In this document: piece by piece, positions 15,931 to 24,830 of the stretch | How positions within the stretch are numbered: the first letter of the stretch is position 1 | How the letters are laid out: each line of letters opens with the position of its first letter | Assembly: GCA_034433515.1 (NCBI GenBank) | Contig: DAOUAL010000055.1 | Coordinates: 1 to 64,000, forward strand | Length of the DNA: 64,000 nt | Reading direction: 5' to 3' | From: DAOTXS01 sp034433515 | GTDB taxonomy: Bacteria > Chloroflexota > Anaerolineae > UBA4142 | Program-made: the position numbers and the translations under genes | Notes under the pieces: model-generated | What the model was told of the DNA's origin: nothing | Database searches by the model: none | The model's input: the letters and a program-made list of their open reading frames with translations, nothing else

Positions 15931-17329
15931 ATCCTTTTGCCTCGTATAACCGTTCTTTGATGGCGAGAACCTCGCGTCGTCGGTTGTCATCCGTCTCGAT
16001 TTGCTCAGCGATTTTATCGTGAGCGTACATCACGGTGGTATGATCGCGCCCACCAAGTATCTCGCCAATCTGCGGGAGCGAGGCATCGGTCTCTTCGCGC
16101 AACAAGTACATAGCTACTTGGCGCGGCAGAACTATCTCTTTGTTGCGGCTACGTCCTGCTAGATCGTTGACATCCACGTTGTAAAAGTCTGCAACGGCTT
16201 GCAAAACCTGATCCACCGTTACCGGCTTGTGACGCAAAATATCTTGCAACACCGTATTTGCCAATTCGACATTCATCGTCGCTTGCATCAATTGGGCATA
16301 TCCCAACACGCGGGTTAAGGCTCCTTCCAGTTCACGGATGTTGCTTTGGACTTTGTGGGCAATAAAGTCAATGACATCGGTGGGGACAGGCGCACCAAGC
16401 GCGTCGGCTTTGGTACGGAGGATGGCAATCCGCATTTCCAGATCCGGTGGCTGAATATCGGTGATCATACCGCCTTCAAAGCGTGAGCGTACGCGTTCTT
16501 CAAGTGTCGGGATGGCACGCGGATGGCGATCGCTGGAAATAACGATTTGTTTGTTGGCGGCATAGAGATGATTGAACGTATGGAAAAATTCTTCCTGGGT
16601 TGCTTCCTTGCCGGCGATGAACTGAATATCATCAATCAGCAGTACATCAATCTCGCGATAGATGCGACGAAATTCGTTGGTGGTTTGATTGCGAATTGCG
16701 TTGATGAGATCGTTGGTAAAAGTTTCGGAGGAGACGTAGAGTACACGTCTGCTCCGCACGACCGGGTGTTGACCCAGGGCGTGAAGCAAATGAGTTTTGC
16801 CCAACCCGGTCCCCCCATAGATGAACAAAGGGTTGTACGATTCACCGGGATGTTCGGCAACCGCCAATGCCGCCGCATGCGCCAACCGATTTGAATTGCC
16901 GACGATAAACGTGGCGAACGTGTACTTGGGATTCAGCGGACGCGCGTGTCCCATCAAATCATGGGTGGGTAGTTGAGCAGGAGAGTGTTCGTCCATGCTT
17001 GATTCATCCGGGGGACTGTTCAACGCACGGTGTAACAGTTCCGAGTTCCCAGCATCGTCCGCCGATCCAAGGCGGGGGATGTTCTTGTCTTTGACAACGT
17101 ATCGAATAGTGACTGGCTCGCCCACAATGCCGGTGATGGTGCGATGAATGGTGGCTTGCAAACGATTCTCTAACCATTCTTTGGCGTATGCGCTGTGGAC
17201 GCCAACAATCAACGCACCATTATTATACTCAATTGCGTGTGTAGGTCGAACCCACGTATCGAACGTGGCTTTGGTCATTTGCAGTTGTAATTCGCCAAGG
17301 GTGGCGTGCCAAATGTCCTGTGCATTCAT
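15929..17329 (-). CDS. dnaA: chromosomal replication initiator DnaA
   Basis: 466 residues. N-terminal domain I (WHATLGELQLQMTKATFDTW), a short variable linker, an AAA+ domain with Walker A GGTGLGKTHLL and Walker B VLLIDDIQF, and the C-terminal DNA-binding domain with signature LPQIGEILGGRDHTTVMYAH. DnaA-ATP binds 9-mer boxes and opens the origin. Boxes lie just beyond its 3' end. The usual neighbours dnaN and rpmH are absent. ATG 17329 is chosen; a TTG three codons earlier is possible, and neither has a strong SD. Confidence 0.98.
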   Translation of the reverse strand: MNAQDIWHATLGELQLQMTKATFDTWVRPTHAIEYNNGALIVGVHSAYAKEWLENRLQATIHRTITGIVGEPVTIRYVVKDKNIPRLGSADDAGNSELLHRALNSPPDESSMDEHSPAQLPTHDLMGHARPLNPKYTFATFIVGNSNRLAHAAALAVAEHPGESYNPLFIYGGTGLGKTHLLHALGQHPVVRSRRVLYVSSETFTNDLINAIRNQTTNEFRRIYREIDVLLIDDIQFIAGKEATQEEFFHTFNHLYAANKQIVISSDRHPRAIPTLEERVRSRFEGGMITDIQPPDLEMRIAILRTKADALGAPVPTDVIDFIAHKVQSNIRELEGALTRVLGYAQLMQATMNVELANTVLQDILRHKPVTVDQVLQAVADFYNVDVNDLAGRSRNKEIVLPRQVAMYLLREETDASLPQIGEILGGRDHTTVMYAHDKIAEQIETDDNRRREVLAIKERLYEAKG

Positions 17330-17634
17330 AGACGGCAATTGAAATAGAAAGAAAGCAAGCGAGTGTTCAGGGGCGGAGACATTCTATTACAATTTGATGA
17401 GCCACGCAAGGGGGAAACCTTAAAAAAGAAATTTGTGCCTCCGGTTTTTAAGATTCGATTTTTATACAATGATAACCTGTGCTTGAAAAATAAATTGTGG
17501 AAGCCCTGTGCATTTCTAAAGAATAAAAATTTTTCTGGTTTGGCAAATACTAAATCTAGAGTTGGCTCATTGACTATGGCACAAGCACTGTGGATACAAA
17601 TTATTCATTCTGGAGATTGATTGTGGAAAAGATG
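17330..17634. other. intergenic region between divergent dnaA and the DUF4015 gene
   Basis: About 320 bp without a convincing gene; an 85-codon open frame on the plus strand shows no family similarity and has AT-rich, non-coding composition. It holds the dnaA promoter and the extended -10 for the gene at 17652. A DnaA-box-like tgtggatac lies near 17590. Confidence 0.6.
17381..17409 (-). promoter_or_regulatory. promoter of dnaA
   Basis: Minus-strand TTGCGT, 17-bp spacer, TAGAAT (17386-17381). Transcription would start about 45 bases before the dnaA ATG. Confidence 0.65.
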
Positions 17635-17643
17635 TGGTATAAT
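17635..17643 (+). promoter_or_regulatory. extended -10 of the DUF4015 gene, leaderless mRNA likely
   Basis: TGGTATAAT ends only 8 bases before the ATG at 17652, so transcription should start at or within a base or two of the start codon. Confidence 0.6.
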
Positions 17644-17651
17644 GCCCCGCG

Positions 17652-19592
17652 ATGTTCAAACGAATTTTTTTAGTGCTCTGGCTTGTCCTCATCATCGTTG
17701 GTGCGTATCTATATTACGTCGCAACCGAAACGCGCGAATTGTCCGGCATTGTGCGTGATGCGCTAACCCGTGCCCCCATCGAACACATTCAAGTTACAGC
17801 AGCCGGCTCTGCAACAACGACCAATGCACAAGGTTACTATACCATTCGTATTCCGCGTGGCACCGTGATCCTCACGGCTCAAGGCGACGGTTATGATCGA
17901 GCGCAAATCGAATTGAATGGAAACGATTTGTTTGCGCGCGCCTTTGTGGTTGATTTTGAATTGCAACCTACTCCCTTGATCGTTACGGTCAATGATGCAG
18001 AAACGCATCAACCACTGCCCAATGTCCAAGTGGTGGTCGGAGCGCACTCGTTGATGACGAATGCTCAAGGGATGGTGGCATTACACGGCATCAAAACTGG
18101 TACATCGTTTGCCGCGCAGGCACCGGGGTATTTGCCTACCGCCGTGGTGTACGATGGGCAAGGCAATTTCAACCTTTTGCTCGTGCCCAACGCGGTGAAC
18201 GTGAAGGTGCATAATCGGTACACCCATCAACCGATTGCCAATGCCAAATTGCAAACGAGTCATCAAACCATTCCGCTCGATGGGCAAGGGCGTACCACGT
18301 TGCATCGCATCAAGCCGGGTGCCACCATCACGGCGACGGCCAATGGTTTTGAACCGATCAGTCTGCAATTCAACGGCGGTGATCTGGAATTTGCTTTGCG
18401 TCCCACCACGTTCGATGGCATTGTTCTCGATGCGTTCACGAATCAACCCATTCGGGGTACGCTCGTATACTTAGGGAACGCCATTGTGACGACCAACGCC
18501 AAGGGTGAATTTCATCTCGATAATGTTCCGGCACAAGCATCGCTGATGCTCAAAGCGCCCGGCTATCGCCAGACGAAGGTGGACATCAGTGGGGTGATGC
18601 AGCGCGAAATCAAATTGAATCCGTTTCTAGTCAAGGGGATTCATCTGCCCTTTGGGACCACCGAGGAACGTTGGCGCCAAGTGATCGAATGGACAACTAA
18701 AACCGAATTAAATGCGATTGTGCTCAGCGTCAAAGCCGAACGTGGCCGCTTGATGTGGGATAGCCAGGTTCCGCTTGCCAAGCAAATTGGTGCAGCATAC
18801 TTGCAGGGAGTTGACCTCAAGCGGGTCATTCAAGACTGCAAAGCGTACAATCTCTATTGCATCGCACGCGTGCCGGTCTTTCAAGATAATTTGCTCGCGT
18901 CCTCGCGCCCCAACCTCGCGGCACGATTGGCGAACGGAACGGTCTTTGTTGAAAACGGCGGACAACAATGGCTTAATCCCTTTGTGCAAGACAATTGGAA
19001 TTACGCGATTGCGCTTGCCAAAGAACTGGCGGCTATCGGCTTTGAGGAAATTCAATTCGATTACGTGCGCTTTCCCGGTATCGTCAACACGATTGCGTGG
19101 GGAACCGATTACAACGAAGAGACGCGCATCGCGGCGATCACCGGCTTTTTGGCGCGCGCCCAAAAAGAATTGCGTCCGACCGGTATTTTCGTTTCGGCGG
19201 ATGTGTTTGGTTTGACGACGGCGACGGATGATGATCAACACACGGGACAACGCCTGCGCGATTTGGGTCCCTACCTAGATTATCTTTCGCCGATGGTTTA
19301 TCCCGACACGTGGGTGGAAGCGCGCGATTTGTTGATGCGCGGTTTGCAAATCAAAAATTGTACAGAAGCCAATCTCTGCCCGTACGACGTGATCTATAAC
19401 AGTTACAAACGCGCCGCAGAAAAGACGTCCACCAAAATTCGATTGTGGTTGCAAGCATACGCAGGACGCAGCGATTTTGGGATCGCACAGTATCGTGTCC
19501 AGAAAAAAGCCGCCACTGACGCGGGCAGTTACGGCTGGATGTTTTGGAACGGGCAAGGGATTTACGATCCTAAAATGTTTGACAGCAAGTAA
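17652..19592 (+). CDS. secreted DUF4015 glycoside-hydrolase-like protein with carboxypeptidase-regulatory-like repeats
   Basis: 646 residues. N-terminal membrane anchor (about 4-24), then four repeats of roughly 75-80 residues with patterns such as GIVRDALTRAPIEHIQV, VNDAETHQPLPNVQVVVG and GIVLDAFTNQPIRGTLVY. These are beta-sandwich carboxypeptidase-regulatory-like domains. From about 325 on, a TIM-barrel-like DUF4015 domain contains EEIQFDYVRFPG, FVSADVFGLTTATDDDQHTG and LSPMVYPDTW, with acidic residues placed as in glycoside hydrolases. A cell-surface polysaccharide-active role is inferred. No SD; the mRNA is probably leaderless. Confidence 0.85.
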   Translation: MFKRIFLVLWLVLIIVGAYLYYVATETRELSGIVRDALTRAPIEHIQVTAAGSATTTNAQGYYTIRIPRGTVILTAQGDGYDRAQIELNGNDLFARAFVVDFELQPTPLIVTVNDAETHQPLPNVQVVVGAHSLMTNAQGMVALHGIKTGTSFAAQAPGYLPTAVVYDGQGNFNLLLVPNAVNVKVHNRYTHQPIANAKLQTSHQTIPLDGQGRTTLHRIKPGATITATANGFEPISLQFNGGDLEFALRPTTFDGIVLDAFTNQPIRGTLVYLGNAIVTTNAKGEFHLDNVPAQASLMLKAPGYRQTKVDISGVMQREIKLNPFLVKGIHLPFGTTEERWRQVIEWTTKTELNAIVLSVKAERGRLMWDSQVPLAKQIGAAYLQGVDLKRVIQDCKAYNLYCIARVPVFQDNLLASSRPNLAARLANGTVFVENGGQQWLNPFVQDNWNYAIALAKELAAIGFEEIQFDYVRFPGIVNTIAWGTDYNEETRIAAITGFLARAQKELRPTGIFVSADVFGLTTATDDDQHTGQRLRDLGPYLDYLSPMVYPDTWVEARDLLMRGLQIKNCTEANLCPYDVIYNSYKRAAEKTSTKIRLWLQAYAGRSDFGIAQYRVQKKAATDAGSYGWMFWNGQGIYDPKMFDSK

Positions 19593-19602
19593 AACGGATC
19601 AT

Positions 19603-20709
19603 TTATTCACGGGTGAGCAGGGCAATTATTTTTCGATTCGCTTTCGGAAACGCATAATCGTCCAACTTGCGCGGCGTAACCCATTTCCACGTAGCGCATC
19701 CAAGCGCGCGCGGACGCCCGCTCACCCAATGACAATGAAACGCATGCATCGTGATAGAAAAATGTGAATAGGCGTGATCAATCGTCGCAATTTTCTTGCC
19801 CACCTTGACCCGCACAGCTAACTCTTCTTTCACCTCGCGCCGCACACACGCTTCAAGTGATTCATTGTTCTGGCGGTGTCCGCCCGGAAACTCCCACAAC
19901 CCGCCTAATAATTTTTCCGCCGGACGTTGTGCGATCAAAATCTTGCCGCGCTTCCAAATCACACCGACGGCAATTTCATGATGCGGTAATTTTTTCTTCT
20001 TGCTCTTGGTAGGCAGTTTTGCTTGCCAGCCCAATCGCCGTGCCTCACACGTTCGATGGAGCGGGCATTTGACGCACGGTGGATTGCGCGGAACGCAGAC
20101 TGTTGCGCCCAGTTCCATCAAACCTTGATTGAAATCGCCGGCGCGTCCGCTGGGCAACAATGCTTCGGCGAGTTGCCACAATTGTTTTTGCGTTGCGCTC
20201 TGCTTAGGATCGCCACGGAGGTTGAAATGCCGGCACAGTACCCGCGCGACGTTCCCATCCAACACCGGCGCATCTTGCTGGAACGCGATGCTCGCGATCG
20301 CGCCGGCGGTGTAACGCCCAATACCGGGCAAGGTCATTAACTCGTCAACTGTGTTGGGCAGTTTGCCATCCCATTGCGCCACAATCTCTTGAGCGGCGCG
20401 ATGCAAGTTGCGTGCACGCGCATAATAACCTGCGCCTTCCCATGCTTTGAGTACATCATCGAGTTTGGCGTTGGCGAGTGCTTGCACGTTTGGAAACCGC
20501 GAGAGGAAACGTTCATAGTACGGCGTCACGGTTGCCACTTGCGTCTGTTGCAACAGAATTTCCGAAATCCAAACGCGGTACGGATCGTTCGCATCGCGTC
20601 GCCAAGGGAGATCACGTTTGTGTTTGGCGTACCATGCCAGCAACCGTGCCGCAAATTGCTTTCTGCCCACTGCCTTCTGCCGATGGCTTACTGCTTTTGG
20701 GCGTCCCAT
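19603..20709 (-). CDS. mutY: adenine DNA glycosylase MutY with intact NUDIX domain
   Basis: 368 residues. LLQQTQVATVTPYYERF, the helix-hairpin-helix LPGIGRYTAGAIASIAF with catalytic Asp in VLDGNVARVL, and the 4Fe-4S cysteines spaced C-x6-C-x2-C-x5-C (CVPRNPPCVKCPLHRTC). It removes adenine opposite 8-oxoguanine. The C-terminal NUDIX-type domain keeps a full G-x5-E-x7-REVKEEL box, often degenerate in MutY, so pyrophosphatase activity is conceivable. The first 16 residues (RPKAVSHRQKAVGRKQ) are encoded by a tgccttctgc-type spacer run. It overlaps the upstream GNAT gene by 22 bp; the start is uncertain. Confidence 0.92.
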   Translation of the reverse strand: MGRPKAVSHRQKAVGRKQFAARLLAWYAKHKRDLPWRRDANDPYRVWISEILLQQTQVATVTPYYERFLSRFPNVQALANAKLDDVLKAWEGAGYYARARNLHRAAQEIVAQWDGKLPNTVDELMTLPGIGRYTAGAIASIAFQQDAPVLDGNVARVLCRHFNLRGDPKQSATQKQLWQLAEALLPSGRAGDFNQGLMELGATVCVPRNPPCVKCPLHRTCEARRLGWQAKLPTKSKKKKLPHHEIAVGVIWKRGKILIAQRPAEKLLGGLWEFPGGHRQNNESLEACVRREVKEELAVRVKVGKKIATIDHAYSHFSITMHAFHCHWVSGRPRALGCATWKWVTPRKLDDYAFPKANRKIIALLTRE

Positions 20710-21227
20710 TCTTCCCGCAAGATACTCATCAAATACTCGTCGTGGAACTTGCCGTTGCGATACAACCCTTGGCGATGTGTGCCGCTGCGACGAAAGCCGG
20801 CTTTTTCGTAGCATCGAATCGCGCGCGGATTGAACGCGTACACTTCCAACTCGACCAGATTCAACCCAAGTTCCTCGAACGCAAAGCGGAGCATCGTTTT
20901 CGTCGCATCGGTGCCGTATCCTTGGCTCCAATAATTCTTATCGCCGATGAAAATCCCAAACACGGCTTTGCGATTCTTGAAATCAATCTGGTGCAATCCA
21001 CAATTGCCAATCAATCTATTGTCGTCCAAAGTAAGGATGGCAAAGATAAAACTGTCTTTTGACTTGCGCCGGTTCTCGAACCAATCGGTCTCGTCCTCCA
21101 AGTTGAACGGCGCGGGAATGCCGGGATTCAAAAACTGTGCGATCTCCCAGTCATTCAGCCATTCTACATACTTGGGCAAATACTCGCGTTGCACCGCCGT
21201 TAGTCGCACCTTTTCACCGTGAAACAT
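20688..21227 (-). CDS. GNAT N-acetyltransferase, RimJ/RimL-like
   Basis: 179 residues. It begins GEKVRLTAVQREYLP and has the acetyl-CoA-binding loop YWSQGYGTDATKTMLRFAF and NPRAIRCYEKAGFRRSGT, typical of the RimJ/RimL branch. It would acetylate a protein N-terminus or small amine; the substrate is unknown. SD cggagg. Its 3' end overlaps mutY. Confidence 0.88.
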   Translation of the reverse strand: MFHGEKVRLTAVQREYLPKYVEWLNDWEIAQFLNPGIPAPFNLEDETDWFENRRKSKDSFIFAILTLDDNRLIGNCGLHQIDFKNRKAVFGIFIGDKNYWSQGYGTDATKTMLRFAFEELGLNLVELEVYAFNPRAIRCYEKAGFRRSGTHRQGLYRNGKFHDEYLMSILREEWDAQKQ

Positions 21228-21270
21228 AGAAACCTCCGGGAGAGCGTATAGAGTAGAGTAAACAGAAATG

Positions 21271-21330
21271 AGTATAGCACGAAATTAGCCGCGCGAACAA
21301 TTTTGCTAAACTTGCCGTTCGCAGTACAAT
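21271..21330. promoter_or_regulatory. back-to-back promoters for GNAT-mutY (minus) and korA (plus)
   Basis: Minus: TTGTTC, 18-bp spacer, TATACT (21276-21271). Plus: TTGCTA (21303), 16-bp spacer, TACAAT (21325-21330). The two -35 boxes are two bases apart, so the promoters may compete. Confidence 0.55.
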
Positions 21331-21340
21331 TGAACCAACC

Positions 21341-21382
21341 CTATCCTACACTCTAACCCTATACTCTATCTCTACACTCTAG
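21341..21382 (+). repeat. degenerate ctctaN-type heptamer run in the korA leader
   Basis: ctatcctacactctaaccct and following bases form a run of near-heptamer actcta units directly before the SD. A similar run precedes dinG (56194-56242), and a shorter one lies in the GNAT leader near 21246-21260. Confidence 0.6.
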
Positions 21383-21398
21383 ATTTTCCGAGGTTTTC

Positions 21399-22523
21399 AT
21401 GCGCGAATTTATTGATGGTGCCGAAGCCATCGTGCGTGGCGCGCTGGCATCGGGATGCAACTTTTTTGCCGGCTATCCTATCACGCCGGCAACACCCATC
21501 CTTTTGCAAATGTTGCGCGAACTCCCCAAGCGCGGCGGCATCGGTATTCAAGGCGAAGACGAAATTGCCAGCATTGGGATGTGTATTGGTGCGGCGATGA
21601 CTGGGATGAAAGCCATGACTGCGACGAGTGGTCCCGGCATCAGTCTCTATTCCGAAAATATCGGTATGGCGATCATGGGCGAAGTTCCGCTGGTCATTGT
21701 GGACGTGATGCGCTTGGGTCCTGCGACCGGCGGCGCAACCACCGTCTCGCAAGGCGATGTGCAATTTCTGCGCTGGTGTACTAGCGGCGGCTTTCCGGTG
21801 ATTGCTTTATGCCCCAGCAATTTGGCAGAATGTTTTACGTTGACAATGCATGCGTTCAATCTCGCCGAAAAATTCCGGACGCCAGTGTTTATTGCGACCG
21901 ATAAAGAAACCGTCTCGACGCAACAAAGTGTGGATACGGACACATTCCAGCACATCGAAATCATCAATCGGACGTACGCGTCTGCCGATGCCGAGTTTAT
22001 TCCGTATCACATCAAAAAACTTGCCGATATACCCGCGTTCGCGCCGATGGGGGGAACGCATCTCACGCGTTTTACCACTTCGATGCACGATGAGCATGGT
22101 ATGTTGACCAAAAAACCTTCCAACGTGAACAAGACAAGCCGGCATCTCTATCAAAAGATCGAAGCGCAGCGTGCCGAGTTGGAATGGGCGCACCTCGATG
22201 CCGAACCTGGCGCCACCACGTTAGTGGTGAGTTACGGGATTTCGGCTCGTTCGATGATTCAAGCCGTGCGAAAGGCGCGGGCAAGTGGACAACGCGTTTC
22301 GATGTTGACCGTGCAATCGCTTTTTCCAGTTCCGGAACAATCGTTGCGCAAAGCGATGGCAGGGGTCTCGCGTGTCATTGTACCCGAATTGAATTTTGGA
22401 CAATATCGGTTGGAGATTGAACGCATCGCGGTAACCCTTGATCCGCGCCCACAAGTGATTGGGGTAAACCGGGTGGATGGGGAATTGATCACGCCGGAAG
22501 AAATTCAAGAGCAAATGATCTAG
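21399..22523 (+). CDS. korA: 2-oxoacid:ferredoxin oxidoreductase, alpha subunit
   Basis: 374 residues. GNFFAGYPITPATP-like start (ASGCNFFAGYPITPATP), GIGIQGEDEIASIGMCIGAAM and TATSGPGISLYSENIGMAIM are typical of the pyrimidine-binding half of these TPP enzymes; the C-terminal third holds the domain II fold. With the beta/gamma protein at 24875 it would oxidatively decarboxylate a 2-oxoacid (2-oxoglutarate or a branched-chain type) to an acyl-CoA, passing electrons to ferredoxin. The two genes are separated by degV, plsY and an opposite-strand gene. No delta ferredoxin subunit is present. Substrate unproven. Confidence 0.88.
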   Translation: MREFIDGAEAIVRGALASGCNFFAGYPITPATPILLQMLRELPKRGGIGIQGEDEIASIGMCIGAAMTGMKAMTATSGPGISLYSENIGMAIMGEVPLVIVDVMRLGPATGGATTVSQGDVQFLRWCTSGGFPVIALCPSNLAECFTLTMHAFNLAEKFRTPVFIATDKETVSTQQSVDTDTFQHIEIINRTYASADAEFIPYHIKKLADIPAFAPMGGTHLTRFTTSMHDEHGMLTKKPSNVNKTSRHLYQKIEAQRAELEWAHLDAEPGATTLVVSYGISARSMIQAVRKARASGQRVSMLTVQSLFPVPEQSLRKAMAGVSRVIVPELNFGQYRLEIERIAVTLDPRPQVIGVNRVDGELITPEEIQEQMI

Positions 22524-22538
22524 CGCGGGAGGGAGACC

Positions 22539-23390
22539 ATGCCAAGAATCGCGGTGGTTACGGATAGCGCATCGTGTATTCCGCCTGCGCTCAAGGAATC
22601 GTTGCGGATTTACGAGATTCCGTTCGAATTGATTTGGGATGGTGTGGTGTATCGTGATGGGGTGGATATTACGCCGGCGGATTTTTATCGGCGGTTTCGT
22701 GTGCCCAATCACACATATCCCACTACTTCGCAACCTCGTTTGGGTGCGTTTCTTTCGCTCTACACCGAACTGAGCAAACAGTACGATGGAATTGTTTCGA
22801 TTCACGTTGCCGGCGAAATGACCGGCACGGTACGCACGGCAAGGTTGGCGGCAGATCAGGTCAATCATTTCCCCATCCGCGTACTGGATTCACGCACCGC
22901 AACGATTGCTGAAGGATTTGTGGTGATTGCCGCTGCGCGCGCCGCTGTCCAAGGGGCATCGCTCGATCAAGTGGTTGCGGAGGCAGAGCGCCTGATCGCC
23001 CGCGTGGATTTTTTCGCCACGTTGAAAACGTTAGAGCATATTCATCGCGGTGGGCGCTTGGGTGAAGCGGCCGTGTTGTTGGGCAATCAACTAAAAATCG
23101 TACCCATTTTGAATTTGAAGAGTGGTCGCGTGAGTGTGGTGGGCGTTACCCGCGCGTGGAAATATGCGCGTGAAAAGATCGTTGAACTTGCCGCCGAACG
23201 ATTGCGGGAGAAAACATTGGTGCATGCCTCGGTTTTTCACGCCGATGCGCCCGATGATGCGCAGTGGTTACAAGCACAGTTGCTCGCGCGCGTGCAATGT
23301 ACGGAATTTTACGTAACCGAGTTTTCACCGGTGATGGGGGCGCACACCGGTCCGGATGTGGTGGGAATTGCGTTTTATGCCGATGATTAG
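22539..23390 (+). CDS. DegV family fatty-acid-binding protein
   Basis: 283 residues. It opens IAVVTDSASCIPPAL, and TYPTTSQPRLGAFL and IVSIHVAGEMTGT hold the Thr and Ser residues that bind a fatty-acid carboxylate. DegV/FakB proteins bind one fatty acid and present it to FakA kinase for phospholipid synthesis. The neighbour plsY, which uses acyl-phosphate, fits that pathway. SD gggaggga, 15 bp after korA. Confidence 0.9.
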   Translation: MPRIAVVTDSASCIPPALKESLRIYEIPFELIWDGVVYRDGVDITPADFYRRFRVPNHTYPTTSQPRLGAFLSLYTELSKQYDGIVSIHVAGEMTGTVRTARLAADQVNHFPIRVLDSRTATIAEGFVVIAAARAAVQGASLDQVVAEAERLIARVDFFATLKTLEHIHRGGRLGEAAVLLGNQLKIVPILNLKSGRVSVVGVTRAWKYAREKIVELAAERLREKTLVHASVFHADAPDDAQWLQAQLLARVQCTEFYVTEFSPVMGAHTGPDVVGIAFYADD

Positions 23391-24042
23391 CGGACTTGCT
23401 TTACTGATCGCCAGTTATCTGTGGGGTTCGCTCTCGCCGGCGTACATTGTGGTCCGGCTCAAAAAAGGCATTGACTTGCGTGAGTACGGTACCGGCACAG
23501 TCGGCGGGGCGAACGTGCGCAAACAACTTGGAATGGCTTGGATGTTTGGCGTGGGCGCGCTCGATGTGCTGAAAGGAATGTTGCCGCCCATCGTGATGCA
23601 AAACCTAGGATTCGATCTCTCGTTCGTCATCCTAGCCAGTCTGACGACCATCCTAGGACACAATTGGTCCTTGTTCCTCGGTTTCAAAGGTGGGCGCGGC
23701 GTTGGGACGACCGTGGGCGTCTTGTTTGTGTGGGATGTATGGCTGGCCATGGTTTTCTTAATCGCGCTGGCGATTGGCTGGGTCATCCAACAAGGCGCAC
23801 CCGCGACTGCGATGGGGTTGATTTTGCTCACACCAATCGCGTGGCGTCTGAACGACGCACCGGCAATTGTGTGGGGATGTGTGGGCTTGGCAATCATCAT
23901 CTTTACCAAACGCTTGGAAGCGAATCGCTTGCCGTTACCGCGCGATGAAAAAGAAAAACGAGCCGTGCTCTGGCGACGGCTCTGGTTAGACCGTGATATT
24001 CCATCCGATCAAGCATGGCAAGATCGCGGACGCATTGTCTGA
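23377..24042 (+). CDS. plsY: acyl-phosphate:glycerol-3-phosphate acyltransferase PlsY
   Basis: About 221 residues with five or more hydrophobic helices. Conserved loops are SYLWGSLSPAYIV, YGTGTVGGANVRKQLG (a variant of the usual GSGNxGATN) and FKGGRGVGTTVGV. PlsY makes lysophosphatidate from acyl-phosphate in the membrane. The variant first loop makes it a divergent member. It overlaps the end of degV by 14 bp (ATG at 23377 or 23383), suggesting coupled translation with a fatty-acid-binding partner. The basic C-terminal tail is longer than usual. Confidence 0.82.
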   Translation: MPMISGLALLIASYLWGSLSPAYIVVRLKKGIDLREYGTGTVGGANVRKQLGMAWMFGVGALDVLKGMLPPIVMQNLGFDLSFVILASLTTILGHNWSLFLGFKGGRGVGTTVGVLFVWDVWLAMVFLIALAIGWVIQQGAPATAMGLILLTPIAWRLNDAPAIVWGCVGLAIIIFTKRLEANRLPLPRDEKEKRAVLWRRLWLDRDIPSDQAWQDRGRIV

Positions 24043-24777
24043 TTATTCGCGGATCACGCGCGCGACCAACGCGCCCACGCGCGGATTCGTCCAATAGCGA
24101 TGTGACTGCAAACGACTGCGCGTGCCGGCGACGCACTCGTCGCGGATGGGATAGTGCGGAAAGACCGGCGCAATCGGCGCGGCAACAAGATCGCGCGGCG
24201 CGTACAGGTTCAGCCAACGCCGCACCGTTTGCGGATTGATCGCGCCCAGATCGGCATCGCGTTGACCGGTGCGGACGAGTGTACGCAAAGGACAACCGAG
24301 CGTTATCCACGCGGCGATGTTGTAGCGATGGGCTTCTTCGCGCAACACATCGAACGCGACGAGACAACCCAGACTCTCGCTAATCAAAACGATTTCGTCG
24401 CCGCGGCAGGTCAGTTCATCGAGCGTGCGGCGCAAACGTTCGCGGATCGCTTCGCGGCGGCGCGAGGGAATGAAATAGGCGATGACGCCGTCCACGCCGT
24501 TGACAATGCGATGAAGTGCATCGGCAAGGCGTGCGACGATGCGAACCACATGTTTGGATGGACGACCGAGCAGAAATTCGGCAAGGGAATGGACGCGCGC
24601 AATCAGCCATGTGCCCGCCTTTGCCACATATGCGCCTGTATCAATCAAATCGCCCCACCAGACGGGGTGGTGATGCGGGAGATGTCCCAAATGCTGGGCA
24701 AGGGTTTGCATTTGGGCGATACCAAAATTTTGGTCCGTGCGGCCGGTGCCGTGGATTGTTACAATGACTCGACGCAT
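24043..24777 (-). CDS. alpha/beta-hydrolase-fold protein, unknown function
   Basis: 244 residues. It begins MRRVIVTIHGTG, and IVLISESLGCLVAF resembles a nucleophile elbow with Ser in ESLGC rather than GxSxG. ITLGCPLRTLVRTG and LYAPRDLV follow the pattern of lipase-like or PGAP1-like hydrolases. The enzymatic role is unknown. It is alone on the minus strand inside a plus-strand group. Its short leader carries a terminator-like hairpin and no SD. Confidence 0.7.
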   Translation of the reverse strand: MRRVIVTIHGTGRTDQNFGIAQMQTLAQHLGHLPHHHPVWWGDLIDTGAYVAKAGTWLIARVHSLAEFLLGRPSKHVVRIVARLADALHRIVNGVDGVIAYFIPSRRREAIRERLRRTLDELTCRGDEIVLISESLGCLVAFDVLREEAHRYNIAAWITLGCPLRTLVRTGQRDADLGAINPQTVRRWLNLYAPRDLVAAPIAPVFPHYPIRDECVAGTRSRLQSHRYWTNPRVGALVARVIRE

Positions 24778-24784
24778 AATCTGA

Positions 24785-24820
24785 AAAAAGAACACTGCGC
24801 GATGGAACCAGCGCAGTTCA
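24785..24820 (-). promoter_or_regulatory. terminator-like hairpin in the leader of the gene at 24777
   Basis: On the minus strand gaac-tgcgc pairs with gcgca-gtgttc around a loop of about nine bases and is followed by tttttt, all between the predicted mRNA start and the ATG. This is the geometry of an attenuator. Confidence 0.5.
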
Positions 24821-24830
24821 AGGTGACTAG

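Noticed and set aside
17363..17620. 85-codon open frame between dnaA and the DUF4015 gene
   Set aside because: Base composition and residues are not gene-like, and it overlaps the dnaA promoter.
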